Part shown: piece after piece, positions 8,493 to 18,588 of the stretch
Layout of the letters: the number at the start of each line of letters is the position of its first letter
How positions within the stretch are numbered: the first letter of the stretch is position 1
DNA from: JAKAGZ01 sp963748105
GTDB taxonomy: Bacteria; Bacteroidota; Ignavibacteria; Ignavibacteriales; Ignavibacteriaceae
DNA length: 64,000 nt
Direction of reading: 5' to 3'
Assembly: GCA_963748105.1 (NCBI GenBank)
Contig: CAVVHP010000024.1
Coordinates: 1-64,000, forward strand
Position numbers and translations under genes: made by a program
The notes under the pieces: generated by a model
What the model saw: the letters and a program-made list of their open reading frames with translations, nothing else
What the model was told of the DNA's origin: nothing
Database searches by the model: none

Positions 8493-8999
8493 TTATTTCA
8501 TCTCGGCAAAAGCATCAATAAGTTTTGCCTTTGTTTCGAGCAGATCCTGTGAAATTATTTTAACTTCGCCAAGTACGGGCATAAAATTAGAATCTCCGAC
8601 CCACCTCGGGACTATATGAAAATGTACATGATCATCTATTCCGGCACCCGCAGCTTTACCTATATTTGCTCCCACATTAAATCCATCAGGAGCTGATATC
8701 TTCCTCAATGCTTGTTCCGCAAGCAGGAGTTTATCCATAACTTCGATTCTTTCTTCCGAATTAAGTGATGGGAAATCACTAATATGGCGGAAAGGGACAA
8801 CCATCAGGTGACCGTTATTATACGGATATAAATTGAGTACTGTAAATGTATATTCACCTTTATCAACAACAAGATTTTCAGGATCAGATGGGTCTCATTT
8901 GGCCAGATCGCATAAAACACATCCGGCAGGTTTTTTTAATTTTTGGATCTTAAATGAATCAATATATTGTGAACGCCACGGTGACCAAAGTTTTTCCAT
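8493..8999 (-). pseudogene. HIT-family nucleotide hydrolase/transferase with an in-frame TGA
   Basis: Histidine-triad protein of about 168 codons. The catalytic signature DDHVHFHIVPRW lies near the C-terminal half, with NNGHLMVVPFRH before it and the N-terminal LWSPWRSQYI typical of this HIT group, plus a Cys pair (CVLC, residues 27-30). The frame is continuous from the ATG at 8999 except for one TGA at 8895-8897 (codon 35), between LAK and DPSDPENLV. Without it the protein would be full length. Restart at an internal ATG (8804) would lose the N-terminal region but keep the triad. Either a nonsense mutation or a sequence error. Confidence 0.8.
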
Positions 9000-9008
9000 A
9001 ATTCCTCT

Positions 9009-9042
9009 TAAAAAAAGGCAGGTAAAATTAATTACCTGCCTT
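9009..9042 (-). terminator. Rho-independent terminator after the EF-G-like gene
   Basis: Perfect hairpin GGCAGGTAA / TTACCTGCC at 9017-9040 followed on the minus strand by seven T residues. Confidence 0.85.
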
Positions 9043-9051
9043 AAATTCTAC

Positions 9052-11142
9052 TTAATGTCCCTCTTCCCGGGACTTATTATATTCATCAATAATTTTTAGT
9101 TCAACTTCTTTAGGTACTTCTTCGTAATGAGAGAATTTTCTCTTATGAACTCCCCTTCCCTGAGTAAGGCTTCTAAGGTTGGAAGAATATTTATATAACT
9201 CAGCAAGAGGTATATTTGCTTTAATGATCTGGAAATGTCCGTCTGAATCCATTCCAAGTATTTTACCTCTTTTACTCGAAATATCACCCATTACATCTCC
9301 CATATAATCCTCGGGCACAATTACCTCAATTTCATAAATTGGCTCAAGAAGTATGGGTTTGCATTCCATAAATCCTTTCTTAAAGCATTGAGATGCCGCA
9401 ATTTTAAATGACATTTCATCGGAGTCCACATTATGGAAAGTACCATCAAACAGGGTAACTTTAACATCAACAACTTTGTTACCGGAGATAACACCTTTTT
9501 CCATTATTTCGGTTATACCTTTTTCAACTGCAGGAATAAACCTGCCAGGCACAACTCCACCCACTATAGCATTTTCAAATTCAAAACCTTTCCCTCTTAG
9601 CAGGGGCTCCATCTTGAAATGAACGTGACCATATTGTCCTCTTCCACCGGACTGTTTTTTATGTTTATATTCTATGTCATTTGCTCTTGCCTTTAATTGT
9701 TTCTCTGTATGGAACTCTTGGTTCAACAAGATCAACTTCAACACCGTATCTTTCTTTTAGTCTTTTTATTGCAAGTGAAAGTTGCAGTTCACCCTGACCG
9801 GAAATAATAGTCTGTGAAATTTCAGGATCGAATGCTACACTGAAAGAAGGATCTTCTTCGTGAAGAGTATGTAAGTCCGGAAGCAATTTTATCTTCATCA
9901 CCTTTTGCTTTTGGTTTAATTGCGCCTCGTATAACAGCTTCAGGAAATTCAATCGGATTTATAATTACGGAAAATTCTTGAAGAGAGTGTATTGTTTGTA
10001 TGAGTATCTTTAAGTTTTACAACTGCGCCAAATCCCCTGCCATAATATTATTCACTTCTTTTCTGTTATGACCATTCAGAATTGAAAGCTGGCTGAGTCT
10101 TTCAGTTTTTCCGTTAGCCTCATTTATAATATCCAATCCGGCCTTTACCGAACCTGAATATACTTTGAATAGTGATAACTCACCAACGTGTTGTTCTGAA
10201 ATTGTTTTAAAGATAAAAAGAACAGGTTCGCCATTTGAATCAGGCTTAACAAGCACTTTATTATCTGAATCTTTCATCGTTCCCTCTTCTCCACCTCGTT
10301 CAGCAGGTGATGGGAAATAAGTTGAAGCAAAATCCAGGAAATTATTTAGCCCGACTCCTTTAGTAGCAGAGATTGCAAAAACCGGACTTAGACTTCTTTT
10401 CATCATCGCAAGTTTTATTCCCTGGTTGAGGTCTTCTTCGCTTAATGATCCCTGCTCAAAATATTTATTCATCAATTCTTCGGTCGTTTCAGCAACTTTT
10501 TCAATTAATTCAGTTCTATAGGAATCAGCTTCAGCTTTGAATTCTTCAGGTATTTCCATCTCAGTAACTTTTTTGCTTCCGGCTTCTCCATATTTATATG
10601 CCTTCATTTTCAGTACATCAAGCACTGTATCAAAATTTGCCCCTTCCTTTGCAGGAAAAGTTACAACAATTGCCCCGGAAGATAGTCTATCTTTTGCCTG
10701 TGCTTCAGTTTTTGAATGTTGAATGTTCATTATCAATTTTATTTATAATTATAGCTGAAGGTAAACCATATTCATCAATAAATCTTCCGGTTGTTTCAGA
10801 TCCAACTTCCACACCTTCTGCTGATTTTAAGACCAATACAGCCGTATCACAAACCCTCATAGCTGATTTAACATCGCCCAAAAAATCTGTATATCCGGGT
10901 GTATCAAGTAAATTTAGTTTTGTGTTATTCCAGTAGAGATGTAGAAGTGAAGTTGATATTGAGATTTGTTTTTCTATTTCGTTAGGTGTGTAATCAGGAA
11001 CTGTATTGCCTTCAGCTATTGTCCCTATTCTGTTTATTTCTCCGGCAGTAAATAATAAGATTTCTGATAGAGAGGTCTTACCACTAGCGCCATGACCTAT
11101 AAAAGCAATGTTGCGGATTGCTTCTGCTCCATATTCTTTCAA
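9052..11142 (-). pseudogene. Elongation factor G-like GTPase, broken by at least five frameshifts
   Basis: Homologue of EF-G, the ribosomal translocase, of the divergent EF-G-like type: P-loop GHGASGKTS, switch region DTPGY and NKID in the N-terminal piece. The C-terminal piece carries KHKKQSGGRGQYGHV and the domain V end LRSLTQGRGVHKRKFSHYE. The length (about 695 codons) and order of all domains are normal, but the frame changes near 10707-10714, 10025, 9968-9982, 9868-9876 and 9691-9698. Each is explained by a one-base indel; several lie in A-runs. Protein-level conservation on both sides of every break means decay is very recent or the breaks are sequencing errors. A functional main EF-G is presumably elsewhere. 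Confidence 0.85.
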
Positions 11143-11185
11143 ATGACTTCCTCCTTAAATTACAAGGTGAGATCTATATTTCGTG

Positions 11186-11575
11186 TTAGTTATTTTTTTT
11201 GAGGGTATTCCAGAATTTGTTAACTCCGTTAGCGAGCGCAGAAAGGTTTTTGATTAGACCGAAAACCGGCCCTTCAACCCCTTCGCGGATTTTCTCTTCA
11301 TAACTGAGTAACAGCTCCACTCTCTCCTTTACTTCTGAAACAATATTTTTGGACATTTCAACCTGATCTTTTGCTTTTTCCGTAACCTCATTGATGTTTT
11401 CGCTTAATGATACGGTCGACTTAATCAGAGGTTGTAAATCTGAAGCAAGTTGATTGAAATCTTTTTCTATAGTTTTTATAGAATTAGTTATCCGGTTAAA
11501 ATAAATAATCAGGCTAATGCAGAGTGCGGAAGCCACTACAAGCAACACTACCTGAAAAATCACTACAATATTCAT
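11186..11575 (-). CDS. DUF948-like membrane-anchored coiled-coil protein
   Basis: 129 aa. One N-terminal transmembrane helix (VVIFQVVLLVVASALCISLIIYF) is followed by a heptad-rich helical region of about 90 residues (SENINEVTEKAKDQVEMSK and similar). This matches the general stress-type DUF948 family, whose role is unknown. It is encoded 9 bases after the YtxH-like gene, a frequent pairing, and both are probably co-transcribed. Expected to sit in the inner membrane with the coiled coil in the cytoplasm. Confidence 0.75.
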   Translation of the reverse strand: MNIVVIFQVVLLVVASALCISLIIYFNRITNSIKTIEKDFNQLASDLQPLIKSTVSLSENINEVTEKAKDQVEMSKNIVSEVKERVELLLSYEEKIREGVEGPVFGLIKNLSALANGVNKFWNTLKKNN

Positions 11576-11584
11576 AATTAATTA

Positions 11585-12001
11585 TCAGGAATTTTTTGTT
11601 TCTTTGTACGCGTCTACCCCTGCTTTAACTGCAGATTTGAGTTTTGCAGTTTCTTTGTCTAGAGACACTTTGCCCCCATCAATTATTTTATTCCCCTTAG
11701 CCTTTGCGTCCGCAAGAATTTTTTCTGCATCTTTCAACAATTCATCAGATTTTACTTTTGCATCTGAGATTAATCTATCTGATCTTTTTTTGCCTTCGTT
11801 AATTAATTCTTTAGCCCGATCTCTTGCTTCTTCAATATATTTATCAGCGTCATCCAGATATTCATCTGATTTTGTTCTGAGATCGTCTCTTAATTCTCTA
11901 CCGCTTTTTGGCGCATACAGCATACCAAATATTGCACCAATAGCACCCCCGGCAATAAATCCCAATAATAATCCTCTACCTGTGTTATTATCACTGGCCA
12001 T
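11585..12001 (-). CDS. YtxH-domain protein
   Basis: 138 aa. A short glycine-rich membrane segment (GLLLGFIAGGAIGAIFGMLY) is followed by the YtxH hallmark APKSGRELRDDL and a long charged helical tail with repeated Lys/Asp/Glu. Members of the family respond to general stress in Firmicutes; the biochemical function is unknown. It starts the two-gene unit with the DUF948-like gene. A strong ribosome binding site (AGGAGG) precedes the ATG. Confidence 0.8.
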   Translation of the reverse strand: MASDNNTGRGLLLGFIAGGAIGAIFGMLYAPKSGRELRDDLRTKSDEYLDDADKYIEEARDRAKELINEGKKRSDRLISDAKVKSDELLKDAEKILADAKAKGNKIIDGGKVSLDKETAKLKSAVKAGVDAYKETKNS

Positions 12002-12314
12002 AATTGTCTCCTCCTTTTTAGAATATTTGCTCTGTTAGAATATAATATGCAACCCTCTGAAAATCAAGGAATTGCGCACGAAAAGAACCTAAAACAGCAC
12101 ATAAAAGAAGAACATTTACTTATATATTTGCTATTATAGGGTTACAAACTTAGAAGTATTTACTTAAGCTGGTGAGTTAAAATGTATCTAAAATAATAAA
12201 TTAGCTTATTTAACTTAATAATATTTATTCAAGTCTTTTGATACTATTATTTATATTTTTCAACATTTTGGGGAGCACAACAAGGCTATACTCGTAATTC
12301 CCTATTTTCTTAAG
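12002..12314. other. Intergenic region, no gene seen
   Basis: 313 AT-rich bases between the YtxH-like and maf genes. It should include the promoter of the YtxH unit. No hairpin, repeat or open frame that I can support. Confidence 0.5.
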
Positions 12315-12896
12315 TTATTCCATAATTCCTAATAGAGCCTGATATAACTTAGTAAGTGGTAATCCGACAACATTATTGTAGCAGCCATTAATTTTTTCCA
12401 CAAAGACTGCTCCAAAATCATCCTGAATACCATACGCCCCTGCTTTATCCATTGGACTTCCAGTCTGTATATACTTAATTATTTCATCACTTCTTAGCTT
12501 TCTGAATGAAACGCTGGTCTTTTCATAATCCGTAATTAATTTTCCTGTATTAGTATTGAATACAGAAAAACCTGTATATACAGAGTGAGATCTTCCACTT
12601 AAAAACTTCAGTATTTTTTCCGCGTCTTTTTTGTTCTTTGGTTTCCCTATCACTTTTCCATCCAGAACTACTATAGTATCAGCAGTTATAATAATTCCAT
12701 TTTTGATTTTTGCAAGCGCTGCATTCAACTTATCTTTTGATAGTCTTTTTACAATACTGGCAGGGCTTTCACTTTTTCTTATTTGTTCTTCACATTCTAC
12801 TGTCACTGTTTTGAAATCCAGGTTAAGCGAATTAAGTAATTTTTTTCTTCTTGGTGATTTTGAGGCGAGGTAGATAGGCAATTTAGATTTAATCAT
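12315..12896 (-). CDS. maf: Maf-family nucleoside triphosphate pyrophosphatase
   Basis: 193 aa, the usual length. The N-terminal substrate loop is LASKSPRRKKLL, the catalytic ADTIV is near residue 72, and the conserved MDKAGAYGIQ and GCYNNVVGLPL follow. Maf proteins hydrolyse dTTP, UTP or modified nucleotides and help keep the nucleotide pool clean. The start ATG overlaps the stop of the SpoIID-like gene by 4 bases (ATGA), indicating translational coupling. Substrate preference (YhdE-like or YceF-like) is not resolved. Confidence 0.92.
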   Translation of the reverse strand: MIKSKLPIYLASKSPRRKKLLNSLNLDFKTVTVECEEQIRKSESPASIVKRLSKDKLNAALAKIKNGIIITADTIVVLDGKVIGKPKNKKDAEKILKFLSGRSHSVYTGFSVFNTNTGKLITDYEKTSVSFRKLRSDEIIKYIQTGSPMDKAGAYGIQDDFGAVFVEKINGCYNNVVGLPLTKLYQALLGIME

Positions 12897-14149
12897 TTCT
12901 TTATTCTTTCTATTTTTGTTCCGGGGAAATAATGGTTTAAAATACTTCTGTAATTCCAGCCTTCATGAGACAAATCAATGCATCCCCACTGACAGAGCCC
13001 AACTCCATGGCCATATCCTTTTCCTTTAATTGTCACTGTACCATCTTCGAATGAAATATCAAACATAGTACTTCGCAGAATTCCTTTGTTATTTGAAGTC
13101 CTTATTACACTCCTGATATTATTACCGAAAATTGAGACTTCTTTATCATCGCCATTTGAGGAGAGAGTAATTCTTAATTCATTAACTCTGCCAGACTCAA
13201 ATCTGCTTGCAACTTCAATACTTTCTAAATTAAAATCTGATCCATTAATTAATCCGGCATTCTTTAACCTGCTAATAAATTGATCTTCAGCGTAAGTTTC
13301 CTCCCAGTTAAACCCCGGTGTAATAGAACAATAAGGCTCATCTCCATCCTTAACACCACCAAGGTACGGTAAATCGCCCGTAGTATTAAATACATTTTTA
13401 ACATCTTCAGTATGTCCACCGCATGATGCAGAATAAAAGGTAATTGCTGGTTTTCCATTAAAAGAAAGTATCTCTCCTCTGGTTTCATCTACAGCTTTGT
13501 TAGTAATTTCTTTTTCAGAATTAAGTCCACCATAAACCTGATCCCTTGTATCGAGATAAACATCAAACGATTGTTTATTTTCATCCATTTTATTTATCGA
13601 GTATGTTCGGGCACATATTGCAAATGCTTTCAAAGCCTCATAATTTTCGTTTCCTTTTCCAGCCGGCATTTCAAGAGGTATTACTCCCTTTAAATAGTCT
13701 TCCAGAGATAATGAATTGACAAATACCAGTTGACCATTATTGGCCCTTATTTTTATACTACCCCTATAAGCTTTACCTTTGAAAATAATCCTGTTACTAT
13801 TTTCCTTAGATGAAATCCTGATTTCTTTGCCGCTAAAATTTCTTCTGCTTATTGAGACTTCTGCCTCATCACCATCCGAACCAAATCTTAAATTATTTCC
13901 GGAATTAACGATTGCTTTTGTTATCCCATCAACCGAAACAATAACGGGTTCTTCAACAGGCCAGGTAAAATAGTTCGTAGGATTATCCAGCAAGACGCGG
14001 ATAGAATTACCTTCAAATGCGTCTCTTCCAGGTTCATTATAATTATAATTATCATTATCGGAAGTAAATCTTGATGAGCTTGAACATCCTGAAACTACTG
14101 AGATTAATATGATAAACAGGATATAAAAGTAATGCTGTTGTTTTTTCAT
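12893..14149 (-). CDS. SpoIID/LytB-domain lipoprotein, probable lytic transglycosylase
   Basis: 418 aa. Lipoprotein signal peptide with lipobox VVSGC. The SpoIID domain fills the C-terminal two thirds: SLEDYLKGVIPLEMPAG, LKAFAICARTYSI, ITFYSASCGGHTEDV and the terminal GKGYGHGVGLCQWG. SpoIID proteins cleave glycan strands of denuded peptidoglycan. In non-sporulating bacteria they are thought to act in cell wall turnover or division. It forms an overlapping pair with maf downstream. Confidence 0.87.
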   Translation of the reverse strand: MKKQQHYFYILFIILISVVSGCSSSSRFTSDNDNYNYNEPGRDAFEGNSIRVLLDNPTNYFTWPVEEPVIVSVDGITKAIVNSGNNLRFGSDGDEAEVSISRRNFSGKEIRISSKENSNRIIFKGKAYRGSIKIRANNGQLVFVNSLSLEDYLKGVIPLEMPAGKGNENYEALKAFAICARTYSINKMDENKQSFDVYLDTRDQVYGGLNSEKEITNKAVDETRGEILSFNGKPAITFYSASCGGHTEDVKNVFNTTGDLPYLGGVKDGDEPYCSITPGFNWEETYAEDQFISRLKNAGLINGSDFNLESIEVASRFESGRVNELRITLSSNGDDKEVSIFGNNIRSVIRTSNNKGILRSTMFDISFEDGTVTIKGKGYGHGVGLCQWGCIDLSHEGWNYRSILNHYFPGTKIERIKK

Positions 14150-14237
14150 AAAGCCATAATGTTATGAATAAACAAATTTACAACATTATAAAGATAAAAT
14201 TAAATTATTAAAGGAAAGATATAATTGGAAAGCAGAA

Positions 14238-14642
14238 TTACCTGAACATAGCTTTAATGCTACCCCAGGTCTTTTTAATGCCTGAAATACTCAAAGAGAC
14301 AGAAGCTTCATTGGAATAAGTAGCAAGGCCACTATTGTCTACAATCTTAATGCGATAAATAAATATATAATTATTCTGCTTGTAGATGGATTGATCTCTA
14401 AAAGTATAAACGGAATTGTCACCCTTAGGATCAAGAGTTTTAACTTCTGTAAAAGCGGAATTTGCTCCCCGTCTTTCAATTACGAAATTTTTAATGTTAT
14501 TTTCCTGGGAGGTTTTCCACTCAATCACAGCGTCATCCCCTTCGCTCCGCACGTGGAAATAGTCAAAATAAGCCCCTGCAAAAGCTGAAGTGACGAACAA
14601 TATAGCTGCTAATGTCTTAAATGCCGATAACTTCATATCCAA
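14238..14642 (-). CDS. Secreted single-domain beta-sandwich protein (FN3-like)
   Basis: 134 aa. The signal peptide KTLAAILFVTSAFA is followed by one domain with the pattern AVIEWKTSQENNIKNFVIERRG, YTFRDQ and YRIKIVDNSGLATYSNEASV. This is the form seen in fibronectin type III-like repeats next to sorting domains in this lineage. No sorting domain follows; the protein ends with a short basic tail (IKKTWGSIKAMFR). Function unknown. Confidence 0.55.
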   Translation of the reverse strand: MDMKLSAFKTLAAILFVTSAFAGAYFDYFHVRSEGDDAVIEWKTSQENNIKNFVIERRGANSAFTEVKTLDPKGDNSVYTFRDQSIYKQNNYIFIYRIKIVDNSGLATYSNEASVSLSISGIKKTWGSIKAMFR

Positions 14643-14711
14643 AATTATTCCTGATTTTACTCAATGTCAATAAGAAAATACACAATTTATATACCACTTT
14701 TTGTTGACAAT

Positions 14712-16052
14712 TCATATACCCCATTTAGAGTATTTAAATTTAATAAAAATCACACCGGAATATAGGATAATATATGCCGGTAATGCTGCCCAGGCCCAGG
14801 TCAATCCAAGGTTTAGATAAACACCAAGAAAATAAGCTAATGGAACAAAAACAAACAAATTAGCAACAACTTCAGATAACATTACAAATAAAGTTTTACC
14901 AGCTGCCTGAAGCCCATTTCCAAGAACAACGCCGGTTGCATAGAAAATCTGTGCAAAACCAGCCACCCGCAATGCCGGTTCCGCCATTTCAAGAATTGTA
15001 TTATCTGTTGTAATAATTGTAAGCATAGCCTTTGGAAGCAGAATAAAAATTATCCCGAGCATTAACGCATAATATGTTGCAATTTTTGCAGTCTCATAAC
15101 CATAAAGCTTTGCCATTTTTAATTTTCCGCTGCCAAGATTGTTACCTACTAATGTCTGTGCCGCTATTCCAAAACCAAAGCCGGGCAATAAAGAAATAAA
15201 TAAAGTACTAATAATAGTTTGTGTTGCAGCCTGCTGTTCGGTACCTATAATTCCTGTGATAGCAACAAAACTTAAAAATCCGACAAGAATAAATACATTC
15301 TGGAAAGCAACCGGGAATGATATTTTATAAATACGTTTTATAATATCAAAATTGACTCTGAGATTAGAAAAATTTCTGAATTTATTTCTGTAAGATGGCT
15401 GTACGAGAATTATAAAATAGAAAAGAGAATCAAATAATGTTGCCAGGGTTGACCCAATTGCTGAACCCGCTATTCCCATTCTTGGCATACCGAGTTTCCC
15501 ATAAATGAACATGTAATTAAATATAATGTTCAACAGGTTAGTGATAATACCTGCGAACATAAATATTTTAGTTTTATTAATTCCGAAATAGAATCCTCTA
15601 TAGGAGACGGAAATCAGAAAAAATGGTATACCAATAAATCTGTAAAAGATATAATCCCCCGCATAGCCACCGACTGTAGGATCCGCAGCAAAAAAATGAG
15701 CAATATCATAAGCGAAGAAGACTGCAATTGCTGCAACTATAGCACCAATCACAAAGCTCAAATAAATTGAATTATTTAATACTCCCCCGCAACCTTGATA
15801 ATCCCCTTCTCCGAATTTCCTGGCAACCATTACGTGAGTACCGGTTGAGAGACTGGAAAAGAAACTTATAAGCGCCCACGTTGCCAGTACACCCAATCCC
15901 ATTGCTGCAAGTGCATACGTCGCTTCCGGTAATCTACCGACCATGGCAGTATCCACGAGTGAAACCACCATCTGCGTGGATAGCCCGGCAATTGCCGGCA
16001 AGGCTATTCTGAGAATTTTTTTGTAATGACCATTTACGGGAAATATTGTCAT
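14712..16052 (-). CDS. MATE-family multidrug/metabolite efflux transporter
   Basis: 446 aa polytopic inner-membrane protein with about twelve hydrophobic helices in two homologous halves. The first half contains LPAIAGLSTQMVVSLVDTAMVGRL and the second AFQNVFILVGFLSFVAITGIIG. MATE carriers export cationic compounds in exchange for Na+ or H+. The start was chosen at the ATG before TIFPVNGHYKKILRIALP. Substrate unknown. The gene stands alone and is divergent from the DoxX gene. Confidence 0.9.
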   Translation of the reverse strand: MTIFPVNGHYKKILRIALPAIAGLSTQMVVSLVDTAMVGRLPEATYALAAMGLGVLATWALISFFSSLSTGTHVMVARKFGEGDYQGCGGVLNNSIYLSFVIGAIVAAIAVFFAYDIAHFFAADPTVGGYAGDYIFYRFIGIPFFLISVSYRGFYFGINKTKIFMFAGIITNLLNIIFNYMFIYGKLGMPRMGIAGSAIGSTLATLFDSLFYFIILVQPSYRNKFRNFSNLRVNFDIIKRIYKISFPVAFQNVFILVGFLSFVAITGIIGTEQQAATQTIISTLFISLLPGFGFGIAAQTLVGNNLGSGKLKMAKLYGYETAKIATYYALMLGIIFILLPKAMLTIITTDNTILEMAEPALRVAGFAQIFYATGVVLGNGLQAAGKTLFVMLSEVVANLFVFVPLAYFLGVYLNLGLTWAWAALPAYIILYSGVIFIKFKYSKWGI

Positions 16053-16194
16053 ATATTATTGAAGTGTCCTGAAGATCAATTTTATTTATATTGTGAAAAT
16101 AATAATAGAAAAGTTTTTTAAGAATTACCAAAAATATATTTCTCCGGCTCGTATATCATTTATTTTTAATACACTTTAAAACGCACGAGGCAAA

Positions 16195-16617
16195 ATGAAA
16201 ATTAAAGTTATTCTCGAAAAAAACAGCGAGCCGGTTTATGCCCTGATGCGGGTTGTAATTGGAATTCTTTTCTTCAGCCATGGGCTTCAAAAAGCAGAAA
16301 GGATACTGCAGGGCACATTTCCAATGGATAATACTTTATTATTAATCAGTGGAATAATTGAGTTTGTCAGCGGACTTGGAATAATTTTGGGATGGAAAGT
16401 GTTCTTGTTTGCTTTCATCGCATCAGGCGAAATGGCGGTTGGTTATTTCAAATCACATCAACCGAAAGGATTTTGGCCTATCGATAACGGTGGCGAGAAA
16501 GCAGTATTTTATTGTTTCTTATTTCTATTTATTGCTGCAAAAGGATCAGGTATCTGGAGTTTAGATAATTTACTAAGCAAAAGGTATAAGGGGAATAAAT
16601 TTAAAGCTTATAAGTAA
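16195..16617 (+). CDS. DoxX-family membrane protein
   Basis: 140 aa with four predicted helices. The first carries the DoxX hallmark LMRVVIGILFFSHGLQKA, and GIIEFVSGLGIILGWKV lies in the second. DoxX proteins are small inner-membrane proteins linked to redox and thiol stress. The biochemical role here is unknown. Divergent from the MATE gene and convergent with the thioredoxin-like gene. Confidence 0.88.
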   Translation: MKIKVILEKNSEPVYALMRVVIGILFFSHGLQKAERILQGTFPMDNTLLLISGIIEFVSGLGIILGWKVFLFAFIASGEMAVGYFKSHQPKGFWPIDNGGEKAVFYCFLFLFIAAKGSGIWSLDNLLSKRYKGNKFKAYK

Positions 16618-16643
16618 ATGAACACATCAGCATCAGATTACGT

Positions 16644-16874
16644 TTATTTGTTACAAATTTCTCTTAATAGTTTCTCTTCATCCATATCACCATAAGAATA
16701 TAGTTCATCATCTACGTAAAGTGCAGGAACAATCAGAATGCTTTTATTAGTCGAGTACTTTATGTTTTCAACATAAAAAGTAATGTCCTCACGATCTTTT
16801 AACATGCTTGAAAGATGTTTTTCTACCCTCTCGCAGGCATTACAATTATCAGTTACAAACAAAGTCAGGTTCAT
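16644..16874 (-). CDS. Small thioredoxin/glutaredoxin-like protein
   Basis: 76 aa, the length of a minimal thioredoxin fold. The redox motif CNAC is at residues 12-15 after the first strand (NLTLFVTD), and the cis-proline region is IVPALYVDD. No signal peptide, so cytoplasmic. It lies downstream of the Crp/Fnr-type gene in the same direction. Confidence 0.75.
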   Translation of the reverse strand: MNLTLFVTDNCNACERVEKHLSSMLKDREDITFYVENIKYSTNKSILIVPALYVDDELYSYGDMDEEKLLREICNK

Positions 16875-16943
16875 ATAGATATTTTTAAATCAAATATAAA
16901 ACTGCCCCTGTCTTTTGTCTGTCGGGTTTAAGACAAAACAGTA

Positions 16944-17634
16944 TTAACCCGCCATTTTCTGCAGGACTTCTTTATTATGAATGATTAATTTACGCCTGTC
17001 AAAATCAATTATTTTCTTTTCCCTGAGGTTGGTTAATACCGCGTTAACTGTCTGCCTGGAACAAGCAGTCAATTCGGCAATATCCTGGTGTTTTAGAAAT
17101 GGTTTAACAAAAATTTCATTCCCTACTATCTTCCCGTTTTCTACAGCAAGCCTCAAAAGAAATGAGTTTATTCTTTGAGTTGAATCTTTGAAAACTAAGT
17201 TCTTCAATCTTCTCGGTATATTTTTTGATTCTGAGACCGATAAGTTTAGTCAGTTTTAAATTTAGTTCCGGAGATTTTTCAACGAACTCACTGAATTCCA
17301 GTTTATTAATTGCGCATAATAAAGCATTATCCATAGCGATAGCAAAATCTGTTCTTTCACTCTCATCAAGAAAAGACATTTCGCCAAAAACTTCACCTGG
17401 ATTAATAATTCCCAGTATCATCTCCTTCCCGTCTTTGGATGTCCGGGTCAGCTTTACTCTTCCCTTTTTCAAAAAGAAGATCGATGAAGAGGGTTCTTTC
17501 GCAAAATAAATCGGTTGATTTTTGGAAAAATCCTGCATAGTTGTGATTTTGCCCAGTTGCTCCATATCATCTTTTTCCAATCCTTTAAGCAGGTTGAAAT
17601 TTTCGAGATACCACAGTTTTGATTTTTCAGCCAT
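16944..17634 (-). pseudogene. Crp/Fnr-family transcription regulator with one frameshift
   Basis: About 229 codons in two frames. The N-terminal frame (from ATG 17634) holds the cyclic-nucleotide-binding-like barrel: GRVKLTRTSKDGKEMILGI and NPGEVFGEMSFLDESERTDFA. The C-terminal frame holds the winged helix: KHQDIAELTACSRQTVNAVLTNLREKKII. The frames meet near 17180-17200, where EELSF in one joins KDSTQRINSFLL in the other; a one-base indel in TTTTCAAAG explains the break. No Fnr-type N-terminal Cys cluster is visible. If the break is an error, the regulator is intact and could control the divergent flavodoxin gene. Otherwise it has lost DNA binding. Confidence 0.82.
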
Positions 17635-17784
17635 GTTGCCTCAATAAATGTTTTCTATGACTTATACCTTGAAGTTACGAAATAACCCTTTAATTATTAA
17701 ATGCAAAGAGTAAAATTGAAGACAGTTTTTCAGATTGTTTTATTCTAAATTTATTTTAAAATCTTAATTACAGGAGAAAACCAA

Positions 17785-18531
17785 ATGCCCCTAAATGAAA
17801 AACAGATCGGAATGTGTGAATCGAGCAAGTGGGATTTTTCAGGACTGAAAGCACTGTTCCTTAATTGCACGCTTAAAAAATCCCCGGAACTTTCTCACAC
17901 GGAAGGACTAATAAATATTTCCAAAGCCATTATGGAGAAAAACAACGTCTCTGTGGAGGTTGTTCGTCCCGTTGATTTTGATATTGCCTACGGAGTTTAC
18001 CCGGATATGACAACGCAGGGCTGGGAAAAGGACGACTGGCCGTCGATTTACGAAAAAGTCAAAGAGGCCGATATACTTATTTTAGGTTCTCCTATCTGGC
18101 TCGGGGAAAAATCTTCTGTTTGCACAAAAATTATTGAACGTCTTTATTCAACTTCAGGTGATTTAAATGATCAGGGCCAGTATGCCTACTACGGTAGGGT
18201 TGGAGGCTGCCTGATTACAGGAAACGAAGATGGGATAAAACACTGCTCTATGAATATCCTGTATTCACTTCAGCATCTCGGGTATGTTATTCCGCCGCAG
18301 GCGGATGCCGGGTGGATTGGAGAAGCCGGGCCGGGTCCTTCATATCTTGATCCGGGTTCGGGGGGCCCTGAAAACGATTTTACTAACAGGAACACGACAT
18401 TTATGACCTGGAACCTTTTACATCTTGCAAGAATGATAAAAGACGGAGGAGGAATTCCCGCACACGGTAATCAAAGATCTTTGTGGGATGCAGGCTGCAG
18501 GTTTGATCATCCTAATCCAGAATATAGGTAA
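17785..18531 (+). CDS. Flavodoxin-fold NAD(P)H-dependent oxidoreductase
   Basis: 248 aa, cytoplasmic. The flavodoxin-like fold is indicated by KALFLNCTLKKSPELSHTEGL (phosphate-binding loop region), ADILILGSPIWLGEKSS and GGCLITGNEDG. This matches the multimeric flavodoxin/NADPH-dependent FMN reductase group. A good ribosome binding site (AGGAGA) precedes the ATG. It is divergent from the Crp/Fnr-type gene. Confidence 0.8.
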   Translation: MPLNEKQIGMCESSKWDFSGLKALFLNCTLKKSPELSHTEGLINISKAIMEKNNVSVEVVRPVDFDIAYGVYPDMTTQGWEKDDWPSIYEKVKEADILILGSPIWLGEKSSVCTKIIERLYSTSGDLNDQGQYAYYGRVGGCLITGNEDGIKHCSMNILYSLQHLGYVIPPQADAGWIGEAGPGPSYLDPGSGGPENDFTNRNTTFMTWNLLHLARMIKDGGGIPAHGNQRSLWDAGCRFDHPNPEYR

Positions 18532-18588
18532 TAAACTATAACTAGTAAATAAGTATTATTTATATGAAAAATAATAAAAGGATTTTAT

